From assembly GCA_965602635.1 (NCBI GenBank), contig CBFCZU010000159.1, forward strand, positions 1 to 10,021: a stretch of 10,021 nt of DNA, read 5' to 3'. The first letter of the stretch is position 1; each line of letters starts with the position of its first letter. Position numbers and translations under genes: made by a program. This DNA comes from CBFCZU01 sp965602635. GTDB taxonomy: Bacteria; Planctomycetota; Phycisphaerae; SM23-33. This document shows, one piece after another, positions 1 to 7,018 of the stretch. The notes beneath the pieces were generated by a model. It worked only from the letters and a program-made list of their open reading frames with translations. It was not told the DNA's origin and ran no database searches.

Positions 1-55
1 GGTCGTACGCCATCTGGGCTCTGGCGTGCTCGGCAGGAACGCGCCGCCGCCGTTC
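1..55 (+). repeat. Exact 55-bp direct repeat, copy 1 (window edge)
   Basis: Bases 1-55 are identical to 2970-3024. The first difference is C56 versus G3025, after which the two genes diverge to ordinary paralog similarity. The left limit is unknown because the window ends here. The segment encodes VVRHLGSGVLGRNAPPPF of the FlgD-type Ig domain. Identity at every synonymous position is out of line with the rest of the pair. Confidence 0.95.
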
Positions 56-2734
56 CAGAAGAGCTCACTCAAACAGACGATCTACTGGAACGGCAAAGGC
101 GATCTGGACCATTACCATCAGCGTCCGGCGGCATTGCGTGTGCAGGTGCGCCTGGGCCTGAAACCGGTGTTCCACGGGCGGTTGGGCGGGGCCAGCGGGA
201 AGAACGCTCCCGGTTATGTATGGGGCATCGCGGTTGACCAGACGGGCGCCTACGTGTTCATGAAGGGCTCTCAGCGGGGCTCTCAGGCCGGCTTCAACCA
301 CGTGACGCTTCGCAAGTACGACCTCGACGGCAATTACGTCTGTACCGTGTTCCCTCCGTCCGCCAACATGCCTCAGACGAAGCTGGCCGGCGGCGGATTC
401 GTCGAGTATGAGAAGGGGAAGCGCGCGTGGCATGGACACCGCGTCAACGCCTCAGTATCCGGGTGCGGGTTCGTGTTCCCCAGCGCCGACGGCAAGGGGG
501 TGGGCGAATGCCAGGTCGCGACTGCCGGGAGTCGCCTGGTGTACGTCAACTCCGGAGATGGCCCGTTCTCTCCGACCGGGAAATCGTCGATGCACTGGGT
601 CCATAAGGACGGCTCAACGGACTTCAACGGCATGAGAGGCACGCCGTTCGCGTGGGGACAGCATTTCCTGCCCAGGCTCGCCTCTTCGCCGGATGGGAAG
701 TGGATCTACATGGTCTCGTCCGAAGGCGCCGGCGACGGCTTCCGCACGTTCGATCCGCTGGTCGTCCGTGCGCCGGCCGACGGCAGTTCGAGAGGCACGG
801 TCTTCGCGGGCGAGAGGAAGAAACCGGGCTCTGACAATGACCATCTGAACAAGCCTTCCGGGATCGACTGCGACGCGCGGGGGCGCGTCTACGTTTCCGA
901 TCTGCTCAACAACCGAATCCAGGTATTTGCCCCGGACGGGAGGCATCTGAAGTCGATCAAGATCGACCGGCCCCGACTGATTCGTGTCCATCAGAAGACG
1001 GGCGCGATCTACGTGCAGCACGGGCTGAGCGCGGACACCAGAGCAATCGCCCGTGAGGCCGCGAGAAGAGGCCGAAGACCGACGGGCCGTCTGACCAAGC
1101 TGACCTCCTTCGAGAATCCGAAGGAGGAGTTCCACGTGGACGGCATCGCTTCCGCCGTTACGGCGTTGGACTCCTGGTCAGAGAGGCCCCGCCTGTGGGT
1201 GGGCGGCGGCGCGATCACGACCGTCACCAGGGGAGCGACGATCAACACCGGTCCCAGTGTCATGGTCTACGAGGAGCAGGGAGAGACGCTGAAGAAGATC
1301 GTGGACTTCGACGAGGAGGCCAGGCAGGAGGCGGGCGACAACTACATGGGTCGGTGGGGCGGCATGTGTTTCGACAAGGTAGTATGCGACCCCACGCGCG
1401 AGCAGCTCTACTACAAGAACAGGCACATATTCGACGTGAAGACGGGGAAGCGTCTGGGCACGTGGCGGCCGAGCCCGTATGCCGCCTTCGACGACATCGC
1501 GTTCGACAAGCGCGGATTCATGCACCTCCATTTCAATCCGGGGGCAAACCATCCCAAAGGGGTGGGGCGCGTCGACCCGTCGCGGAGGGTGAAGGACCCC
1601 CAGGCGAAGACGAAGAACGCGTTCCTGTTTCCTGAGGTCCCCTACGACCACGGCGTTCCCGTGACGGGCCGGTGGGGCGCGGAGTGGCAGGGCATCATAC
1701 CCGCGAAGGATCAGCCCGGGGCGAAGTCGTTTCAGGACGGCCTGGGGGTGAACATGCGCGGCGACGTCGCCATCAATAGCAACATCTACTACGTGCCCAA
1801 GATGACAGAGGCCGGTTGGACGTTCGGCGCCGCGGGGATCCTCGCGAGGAAAGGCAAGGGCGAGTACAGCGACGCCGTGTTCGGCAACTACGCCAACTAC
1901 ATGAAGGGGATCCGGGACAAGCAGAAGCGAGGGGAGGAAGTGTACTTCATACGGAGACAGCCGGGGATTCCGCTTGCGGGCGCGACGGCGTGGACCTTTG
2001 ACAGCACCGGCGAGCTTCGCAAGGGGTGCGCGGCCATCGCCGGCGACCTGATGAACGGGATGCAGATGGACGAGGACGGCTCGATATACTTCGTGACCGC
2101 TCGCCCGAGGCTGTACGGGCACAAGCACTTCCTGTTCGGACGGGGCGGAACGTTCGGCCGGCCGGAGCACAAGGCCAATTCGTGGCCCTTCACGGGCACG
2201 CTCATCAAGAGCAAGCCCAATACCCAGGTCAGGATCATACAGCGCAAATCCGTGATCGCCATGGACCCGCTCCCCAAGCGCCCGGCACAGCTCATGACGA
2301 TCGGCTTCCCGAACAATCAACACAGCAGGAAGGCCCTGCAGTGCTGGGTCGAGGGAGCGGAGTGGCTGTATGCGGGGGCCTCTCCCATCGTCTCCACCGG
2401 GTGCTCCTGCTTCAGGCAGCATCTGGGTCTGGACTGGTACAAGCGGGTGTATGTCCCCGAGGCATACCGCCATTCGATCGGGATACTCGACACGAACGGG
2501 AATCTCATCATGCACCTCGGGCGTTACGGCAATTTCGACGATGCGCCGGGTGGGAAGAACGGCGCGAAGCCGGGCGGCGAGGATATACGCATGATGATGG
2601 TACGATTCGTCTCGGCCACGGACAACTACCTGGCCTACGGCGATTGGGACGAGAAGCTGGTCGTGCTCAAGCTGGATTACCACGCCGAGGAGACGGCGCC
2701 TCTCGACGCCTCAATGAAGGGGAGAGACGAGTGA
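2..2734 (+). CDS. Exported-type FlgD-Ig / NHL beta-propeller protein, 5'-truncated (paralog A)
   Basis: The reading frame is open to the left edge, so the gene begins outside the window; the GTG at 26 is internal. There are 910 codons here. The first codon aligns with Val81 of the downstream paralog, so about 80 residues, including any signal peptide, are missing. The visible start is the second half of a FlgD-type Ig-like domain (VVRHLGSG, then YWNGKGD). A beta-propeller-like region follows: a blade with YVWGIAVDQ, an NHL-type repeat at nt 848-964 (GIDCDARGRVYVSD, then NNRIQVF), KVVCDPTR, and FDDIAFDKRGFMHLHFNPG. A C-terminal block carries GCSC, LDWYKR, YVPEAYRHSIG, GNLIMHLGRYGN and DYHAEET. 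It has an Arg-rich insertion near nt 1025-1090 that the neighbour lacks. There is no CXXCH haem motif and no recognisable catalytic motif. The substrate or partner is unknown; a role as an envelope or extracellular binding protein, or a propeller-type polysaccharide lyase, is only possible. Coding status is certain and family fold is fairly sure. Confidence 0.9.
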   Translation, partial: VVRHLGSGVLGRNAPPPFQKSSLKQTIYWNGKGDLDHYHQRPAALRVQVRLGLKPVFHGRLGGASGKNAPGYVWGIAVDQTGAYVFMKGSQRGSQAGFNHVTLRKYDLDGNYVCTVFPPSANMPQTKLAGGGFVEYEKGKRAWHGHRVNASVSGCGFVFPSADGKGVGECQVATAGSRLVYVNSGDGPFSPTGKSSMHWVHKDGSTDFNGMRGTPFAWGQHFLPRLASSPDGKWIYMVSSEGAGDGFRTFDPLVVRAPADGSSRGTVFAGERKKPGSDNDHLNKPSGIDCDARGRVYVSDLLNNRIQVFAPDGRHLKSIKIDRPRLIRVHQKTGAIYVQHGLSADTRAIAREAARRGRRPTGRLTKLTSFENPKEEFHVDGIASAVTALDSWSERPRLWVGGGAITTVTRGATINTGPSVMVYEEQGETLKKIVDFDEEARQEAGDNYMGRWGGMCFDKVVCDPTREQLYYKNRHIFDVKTGKRLGTWRPSPYAAFDDIAFDKRGFMHLHFNPGANHPKGVGRVDPSRRVKDPQAKTKNAFLFPEVPYDHGVPVTGRWGAEWQGIIPAKDQPGAKSFQDGLGVNMRGDVAINSNIYYVPKMTEAGWTFGAAGILARKGKGEYSDAVFGNYANYMKGIRDKQKRGEEVYFIRRQPGIPLAGATAWTFDSTGELRKGCAAIAGDLMNGMQMDEDGSIYFVTARPRLYGHKHFLFGRGGTFGRPEHKANSWPFTGTLIKSKPNTQVRIIQRKSVIAMDPLPKRPAQLMTIGFPNNQHSRKALQCWVEGAEWLYAGASPIVSTGCSCFRQHLGLDWYKRVYVPEAYRHSIGILDTNGNLIMHLGRYGNFDDAPGGKNGAKPGGEDIRMMMVRFVSATDNYLAYGDWDEKLVVLKLDYHAEETAPLDASMKGRDE
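1781..1804 (+). repeat. 24-bp identical segment shared by paralogs A and B
   Basis: These bases encode NIYYVPKM and are identical to 4723-4746 in paralog B. The offset here (2942) is smaller than at the N-terminal repeat (2969), showing that A carries 27 more bases than B between the two points. It is best read as a strongly conserved blade motif in a tandem duplication rather than as a mobile repeat. Confidence 0.8.
2717..2726 (+). promoter_or_regulatory. Ribosome binding site deciding the GTG start of paralog B
   Basis: The purine run AAGGGGAGAG lies inside the last codons of paralog A and ends 4 bases before GTG 2731; its GGAG core (2721-2724) is 6 bases away. From ATG 2743 the same core would be 18 bases away, so it supports the GTG start and stop/start translational coupling. 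Confidence 0.7.
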
Positions 2735-5640
2735 GACAGCCGATGATCGCGGAAGCGGCAGCGATCTGCCTCGTTCTCCTTGTGGCGCGTCCTTCCTCCA
2801 GCCAGGAGTGGTGGAAGCCCTACAGCCGCCCGTGCACGGAGCGCGAGAACGTCTTCGCGTTTACGGAGAAGCCGGCGGTCAAGCACGTCGGCAAGGACAA
2901 GTACGAGATCACGTTCGCCGTGAAGGGCTACTGCGACGTCACGGTCGGCATTGTCGATGCAAAGGGAAAGGTCGTACGCCATCTGGGCTCTGGCGTGCTC
3001 GGCAGGAACGCGCCGCCGCCGTTCGAGAAGGATTCGTTGAAGCAGACGATCTACTGGAACGGGAAGGACGATCTGCAGGCGTACGTCAGGGACCCCGAGA
3101 GGCTACGGGTCCGGGTCATGCTGGGTCTGAGGCCCGCATTCGAGCGACTCCTCGGCGATGCCGGCCCGTACAACCTGTTCGGCTACGTCTGGGGGATCGC
3201 GATCGACCAGGATGCCGCGTACGTTTTCGCGAAAGGAAGCGGGAACGGCCAACTCCACCTGCGCAAGTTCGACCGGGACGGCAAGTACCTCGGGCAGATC
3301 TTCCCGCCACCCGCCACTATGCCACACGAGAAGCTGCAGGGCATGGGATATGTCGAATACGAGCCCGGCAGGTTCGCGCTGCAGGGGCGCGACCTCTACG
3401 AGTCGGTCGCGAACCGTGGCTATTGGTTCCCCCGCGGCGTCTCCGGCGGAAGAGGCAGCGCCCTGAACAACCAGCCGGTCATCATCGGCGACCGTATCTG
3501 GTTCACGAACCCGGGGGCAATCCGTGGGAGCCCGAAGTCGCTCCTGCACTACATCCACAAGGACGGCTCGACCGACATCCAGGGAATGAAGGGGCTTCTG
3601 ATGCTGGGCGTGGGCCGGGGACGCCACAGCTTCCCGCATCAGTCCGCCCGCCTGGCTGCGTCGCCGGACGGCAAGACCATCTACATGTCCGATACGGCGG
3701 CGACCGATCCCAGAGTCGCGTTCTACGTCATCTGGCAGCGAAAGACTTCCGGCGCCGACAAGGCGACGCCGTTCCTGGGCGCACTGCGCAGCCCCGGCTC
3801 GGGCAACAAGTCGTTCGCACACACCGCGGGGATCGACTGCGACCCGAAGGGCCGTCTGTACGTGTGCGACGTCACGAACAACCGCGTTCAGATCTACGAT
3901 GCGGACGCGAAGCATCTGAAGACGATAGGCATACAAAGGCCGTTCCTGATTCGCGTGCACCGCCGGACCGGCGCGATATACGTGATGCACATGGGCCGCG
4001 TGGGCGGGAAGACTCAGGCCTTCCTCACGAAGCTCGCCGCGTTCGAGGACTCGAAGGTCGTCTACAGGAAGGGGATGGAGGCGTACTCCTGCTTCGCGCT
4101 GGACCACTGGTCGCCCAGGCCCCGGTTCTGGCTGGGCGGCGGCAGGGTGAGCGAGGGCGGCAACTGGGAGGTCCGGGGCGGCGGATCGAGCGTGCGTGTC
4201 TTCGAGGAACAGGGCGCGGACGTGAAGCTCCTTCTCGATTTCGATAGCATCGCGAGGAAGGCCGCAGGCAGGAACTACATGGGCCGCTGGGGAGGGGGCA
4301 AGCAGGGCGGCTCCGGCATCGGAGGCAAAGTCGTATGCGATCCCACGCGGGGCCAGGCCTACTACGAGAGAGCCGTGTTCGACCTCAACACGGGCGACCT
4401 CGTGGGCGCCTTCGCCATCAACGCAAGCACGTTCGACGACTTCGCGTTCGACAAGCGCGGCCGCATGCACGTCCATTTCAACCCCGGCTTCTTCATGCCG
4501 GGGGTCGGCCGCGTCGATCCGGCCCAGGCGCGGAAGGAGAAGAATCGGCAGGGCAAGGAGGTGCTGTTCTACCCGGAGATGCCATACGACTACGGGATCG
4601 AGAAAACAGGCAGGCACAGGAGGAGTTGGCTGGGCGTGCTGCCGGTCCGGGATCAGCCCGGAGCGAAGTACTTCCAGGATGGTATCGGCGTCAACATGAC
4701 CGGCGACGTGGCCGTGGAGTCGAACATCTACTACGTGCCCAAGATGGAAGACACGGGTTTCCAGATGGTCGTGTCCGGCATGGACCAGAAGGGCCGACGT
4801 GAAGAACCTCAGACGGGCGACTACTCCTACGCCAAATTCATGAGCGCCATCCGCGAGAAGCAGAAGCGCGGCGAAGTGGTATACTTCGTGCGCCGGCGGC
4901 CGGGCGTCCCGCTGTGCGGCGCGACGGTGTGGACGTTCGACCGAACCGGGGAGGTGCGGGGCAGGCCCGCCGCGGTCGTGGGAAGCCTCATCAACGGCGT
5001 TCGCATCGATGAGGACCGCGAACTCTACTTCGTGAACAACCGTTCCCGGATCGCGGGCAACCGACCGTTCCTCTCGGACCGCACCGGCCGCTTCGGCGAG
5101 AAGGGCATCCAGCATCTGATGTCCGGGACGCTCATGCGGACGGCGCCCGAACAAGCAAGGATCCTGCTCGCCAGATCGGCCGTGCCGATGGCGGACCTGC
5201 CCAAGGGCCCGGCCGAGCTGATGACGATGGGCTTTCACAACGTCTACGGGAAGGACAGCCGGGCCTGGGCCAAGGGGGCCCGCTGGCTCTATGCCGGCGC
5301 CACCCCGATCGTGCAGGACGCCGCCTGCTCCTGCCCCACCCAGCGGTTCCATCTGGACTGGTACAAGCGATCGTATGTTCCCGAAGCCTATCGGCACTCG
5401 ATCGGCGTCGTGGATGCGAACGGCAACCTGATCATGCACATCGGACGGTACGGAAACTACGACAGCGGACACGGGGCCAAGAGCCGAGTCCCGGTGGGGG
5501 GCGACAACATCGCGATGATTCAGCCCCGCTTCGTATCCGGGACGGATGACCGCCTGGTGTTCACCGACTGGTGCGAACGGATCGTGGTACTGAAGCTGAA
5601 CTGCCACGCGGAGGAGACGGTCGGAATACGGGTCAAGTGA
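2731..5640 (+). CDS. Exported FlgD-Ig / NHL beta-propeller protein, 969 aa (paralog B)
   Basis: The frame is open far upstream inside paralog A, but the start is placed at GTG 2731. It overlaps the previous stop as GTGA, has GGGGAG 6-8 bases upstream, and supplies Arg2 before a hydrophobic stretch (AAAICLVLLVA). Starting at ATG 2743 would lose the only positive charge of the signal peptide n-region. Cleavage is plausible near SSS|QEWW (residue 24). A FlgD-type Ig-like domain spans about residues 47-133 (KGKVVRHLGSG; Trp109 in YWNGKDD; LRVRVMLGLRP). The rest looks like a many-bladed propeller: YVWGIAIDQ near 152, an NHL repeat near 362-401 (GIDCDPKGRLYVCD, NNRVQIYD), FDDFAFDKRG near 568, QPGAKYFQDGIGVNM to YYVPKM near 642-672. 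The C-terminal block starts with Cys866-Ser-Cys868 and runs through LDWYKR, GNLIMHIGRYGN and HAEET. It is collinear with paralog A throughout, so this is a tandem duplication. Translation is probably coupled to A. Function unknown; export is inferred from the leader. Confidence 0.93.
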   Translation: MRQPMIAEAAAICLVLLVARPSSSQEWWKPYSRPCTERENVFAFTEKPAVKHVGKDKYEITFAVKGYCDVTVGIVDAKGKVVRHLGSGVLGRNAPPPFEKDSLKQTIYWNGKDDLQAYVRDPERLRVRVMLGLRPAFERLLGDAGPYNLFGYVWGIAIDQDAAYVFAKGSGNGQLHLRKFDRDGKYLGQIFPPPATMPHEKLQGMGYVEYEPGRFALQGRDLYESVANRGYWFPRGVSGGRGSALNNQPVIIGDRIWFTNPGAIRGSPKSLLHYIHKDGSTDIQGMKGLLMLGVGRGRHSFPHQSARLAASPDGKTIYMSDTAATDPRVAFYVIWQRKTSGADKATPFLGALRSPGSGNKSFAHTAGIDCDPKGRLYVCDVTNNRVQIYDADAKHLKTIGIQRPFLIRVHRRTGAIYVMHMGRVGGKTQAFLTKLAAFEDSKVVYRKGMEAYSCFALDHWSPRPRFWLGGGRVSEGGNWEVRGGGSSVRVFEEQGADVKLLLDFDSIARKAAGRNYMGRWGGGKQGGSGIGGKVVCDPTRGQAYYERAVFDLNTGDLVGAFAINASTFDDFAFDKRGRMHVHFNPGFFMPGVGRVDPAQARKEKNRQGKEVLFYPEMPYDYGIEKTGRHRRSWLGVLPVRDQPGAKYFQDGIGVNMTGDVAVESNIYYVPKMEDTGFQMVVSGMDQKGRREEPQTGDYSYAKFMSAIREKQKRGEVVYFVRRRPGVPLCGATVWTFDRTGEVRGRPAAVVGSLINGVRIDEDRELYFVNNRSRIAGNRPFLSDRTGRFGEKGIQHLMSGTLMRTAPEQARILLARSAVPMADLPKGPAELMTMGFHNVYGKDSRAWAKGARWLYAGATPIVQDAACSCPTQRFHLDWYKRSYVPEAYRHSIGVVDANGNLIMHIGRYGNYDSGHGAKSRVPVGGDNIAMIQPRFVSGTDDRLVFTDWCERIVVLKLNCHAEETVGIRVK
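2970..3024 (+). repeat. Exact 55-bp direct repeat, copy 2 (inside paralog B)
   Basis: This is the second copy of the segment at the left edge, offset 2969 bases, encoding residues 81-98 of paralog B. It may reflect gene conversion between tandem paralogs, or it may be why an assembly contig ended at position 1. Confidence 0.95.
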
Positions 5641-5673
5641 AGCTCGGGCAAGTGTGGAACAACGAACCAGAGT

Positions 5674-5680
5674 GAGGAAG
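5674..5680 (+). promoter_or_regulatory. Ribosome binding site of the HEAT-repeat gene
   Basis: GAGGAAG ends 8 bases before ATG 5689. This favours ATG 5689 over the in-frame GTG at 5680, which overlaps the site itself, and over ATG 5695. The 48-bp gap after paralog B shows no hairpin, so co-transcription is likely. Confidence 0.7.
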
Positions 5681-5688
5681 TGTGCAAC

Positions 5689-6780
5689 ATGAGAATGCGA
5701 TGGGCGCTGCCGGGTGTTGTCGCGGCCGTGGGACTGCTCCTGGCTGACGTGGCCGCAGGGGCCGCGGGGCCGGCTCCAAAGATCAAAGGGAAGCCGTTGT
5801 TCCGTTGGATCGGTCAACTCACCGGCTCGAATCGGGGCCTGCAGATGCGAGCGGCTCGGGCCTTGAGCGGGGCGCCGGAGACGGCGAGGCCAAAGATCAT
5901 CGAAGCGTTGATTCCCATTCTCAAGTCGGATCGGCAGAACGACCGTTTTGCCGCGGCGCAGGTAGTGGGCAACTTCGGCCCGGCGGCGAAGGCCGCCGTG
6001 CCGGCACTTCTTCCGATGCTGAAAGGCACTCAGTTCGAGAGGAACCGGGCCGGCGCAGCCAAGGCGCTCGGCCTGATACTGAAGGACTCCAAGCCTTCCG
6101 AAGAGATCGATGCGGTCACCGCGGAGCTCATTCGCCTGTTCCGCGACAAGTACTCCGACGCGCGGCGGGAGGCCGTGCGGGCCTGCGGCGTGATCGGCCC
6201 CGCGACCAAGGCGTTTCTGCCGCACGTGGTCCCGCTGCTTCAGGAACACAAGCCCGGCGTGGACAAGTACGAGGGCTACCACGTGCGCCTGGACGCCGCG
6301 TGGGCGGTCGCCCGCATGGGGCCGCACGCCAGGATGCACATCGACGTCCTGATCTCGCTGTTGCATTCGGACGGACGCGTGAACCCCCACGTGCCGGAGG
6401 CGATCGGGTGCATCGGCGCTATTCACGAGAACGTCGTGCCCAACATCGTGGACTGGCTGGAGAAGATGGGCCGCGACTGGCGTCACAGCGCGGCGTCCAA
6501 AATGGCGGCATGGGTCGCCCTCGAGAAGTTCGGAGCGAAGTCAGCGCCGGCCGTTCCGCTGCTGGCGCGATACCTGCGGGAGGACGTTGGCACGGCGGAG
6601 CCGCCCGAGCTTTTCCTGCAGTGGTTCAAGGTCCTCCGCGCGATCGGACCGAAAGCCAGAGAGGCCCTCCCCGGCCTCACCAAGTGGGCCGGCGTCACGC
6701 GAGCTCCCCGCGGATGGACGAAGGACAAGCTCGCAGAGGTCCGCAAGGCAGCCGCCGCAACGATGGAAGAGCTCAAATGA
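5689..6780 (+). CDS. Exported HEAT-repeat protein, 363 aa
   Basis: From ATG 5689 the product opens with a clear Sec-type leader: MRMRW, a hydrophobic core (ALPGVVAAVGLLLADVAA) and small residues suited to cleavage near residues 23-26. The mature part is almost entirely alpha-helical HEAT / PBS-lyase-like repeats, about seven or eight, at roughly 36-79, 81-112, 113-152, 155-190, 197-228, 231-262, 264-297 and 306-335. A turn motif recurs: GPAAKAAVPAL near 97, GPATKAFLP near 170, GAKSAPAVPLL near 282, GPKAREALPGL near 320. HEAT solenoids are protein-binding scaffolds; no enzymatic residues are expected or seen. PBS-lyase-like repeats also occur in phycobilin lyases, but the leader and the neighbours make that role unlikely. 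Its position between exported propeller genes suggests an extracytoplasmic partner for them, which is inference. Fold and export are fairly sure; the partner is unknown. Confidence 0.9.
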   Translation: MRMRWALPGVVAAVGLLLADVAAGAAGPAPKIKGKPLFRWIGQLTGSNRGLQMRAARALSGAPETARPKIIEALIPILKSDRQNDRFAAAQVVGNFGPAAKAAVPALLPMLKGTQFERNRAGAAKALGLILKDSKPSEEIDAVTAELIRLFRDKYSDARREAVRACGVIGPATKAFLPHVVPLLQEHKPGVDKYEGYHVRLDAAWAVARMGPHARMHIDVLISLLHSDGRVNPHVPEAIGCIGAIHENVVPNIVDWLEKMGRDWRHSAASKMAAWVALEKFGAKSAPAVPLLARYLREDVGTAEPPELFLQWFKVLRAIGPKAREALPGLTKWAGVTRAPRGWTKDKLAEVRKAAAATMEELK

Positions 6781-6866
6781 GGCAGGGCGACACTCATGTG
6801 CCTCGGGCTCTGTCTTGTTGCGGCCCCGGCCGCTGGAACACAGGGGTAGCGGAAGCCCTGCTCGGC

Positions 6867-6891
6867 GCCGTGTGTGGTGCGGGGACACGGC
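6867..6891 (+). terminator. Weak hairpin, possible terminator after the HEAT gene
   Basis: GCCGTGT (6867-6873) and ACACGGC (6885-6891) form a perfect 7-bp stem with an 11-base loop, followed by only three T residues. The T-tract is too short for a confident intrinsic terminator, and such stems arise by chance in GC-rich DNA. It could equally be an attenuating mRNA structure or have no role. Confidence 0.25.
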
Positions 6892-6991
6892 TTTCACCAG
6901 TCTTGATCGGCACCCCATGCGACGACCGCTGCGACAGCGACCAGGACTCCTGTCCTCACCCGCCCTGAACATCGTTGCCTGGGAGGTCTGC

Positions 6992-7018
6992 ATGTCGGAG
7001 GAGAAGAAGCAAGCATGA
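6992..7018 (+). CDS. Possible 8-codon leader mini-ORF (MSEEKKQA)
   Basis: ATG 6992 is preceded by a strong GGGAGG (6981-6986) at 5-base spacing. It is followed by eight codons and a TGA whose ATGA overlaps the start of the glycosidase-like gene. The arrangement would suit translational coupling: ribosomes load at the better site and reinitiate at 7015. The peptide has no recognisable features. It may be chance, since the Shine-Dalgarno of the main gene (GGAGGAG, 6997-7003) lies inside it. Confidence 0.3.
   Translation: MSEEKKQA
6997..7003 (+). promoter_or_regulatory. Ribosome binding site of the glycosidase-like gene
   Basis: GGAGGAG lies 11 bases before ATG 7015, a little longer than optimal. 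No other ATG or GTG occurs in this frame between the upstream in-frame stop (TGA 6904-6906) and 7015, so the start is well constrained. Confidence 0.55.

Larger units (their letters stand above)
6781..7014 (+). other. Intergenic region between HEAT gene and glycosidase-like gene
   Basis: This 234-bp stretch is the only sizeable gap in the window. No convincing -35/-10 pair was seen. It holds three minor items. First, a 17-codon ORF at 6796-6849 (MCLGLCLVAAPAAGTQG, then TAG) looks like the start of a signal peptide and could be the remnant of a decayed exported-protein gene. Second, a short GC-rich inverted repeat lies at 6867-6891. Third, an 8-codon mini-ORF at 6992-7018 overlaps the next start. 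Any promoter for the downstream pair of genes would most likely lie here. Confidence 0.5.

Noticed and set aside
1178..2683. 501-codon minus-strand frame inside paralog A
   Set aside because: It is fully antisense to a conserved coding region and has no recognisable motifs or start signal.
2026..2730. N-terminal extension of paralog B upstream of GTG 2731
   Set aside because: It lies out of frame inside paralog A and would bury the signal peptide. The ribosome site and GTGA overlap support 2731.
2..5640. Possible multihaem or cytochrome role for the cysteine-containing propellers
   Set aside because: No CXXCH motif was found in either protein; the cysteines are isolated or in a CSC pair.
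3103..6486. Very long open frame on the minus strand across paralog B and the HEAT gene
   Set aside because: It runs antisense to two well-supported genes. Its translation is rich in Arg, His, Ala, Val and Pro without domain structure, as expected for a shadow frame in GC-rich coding DNA.
6917..7018. 33-codon frame beginning MRRPLRQRPG and ending in the mini-ORF
   Set aside because: It has no ribosome site at its ATG and no recognisable features; only the last eight codons have a plausible start.
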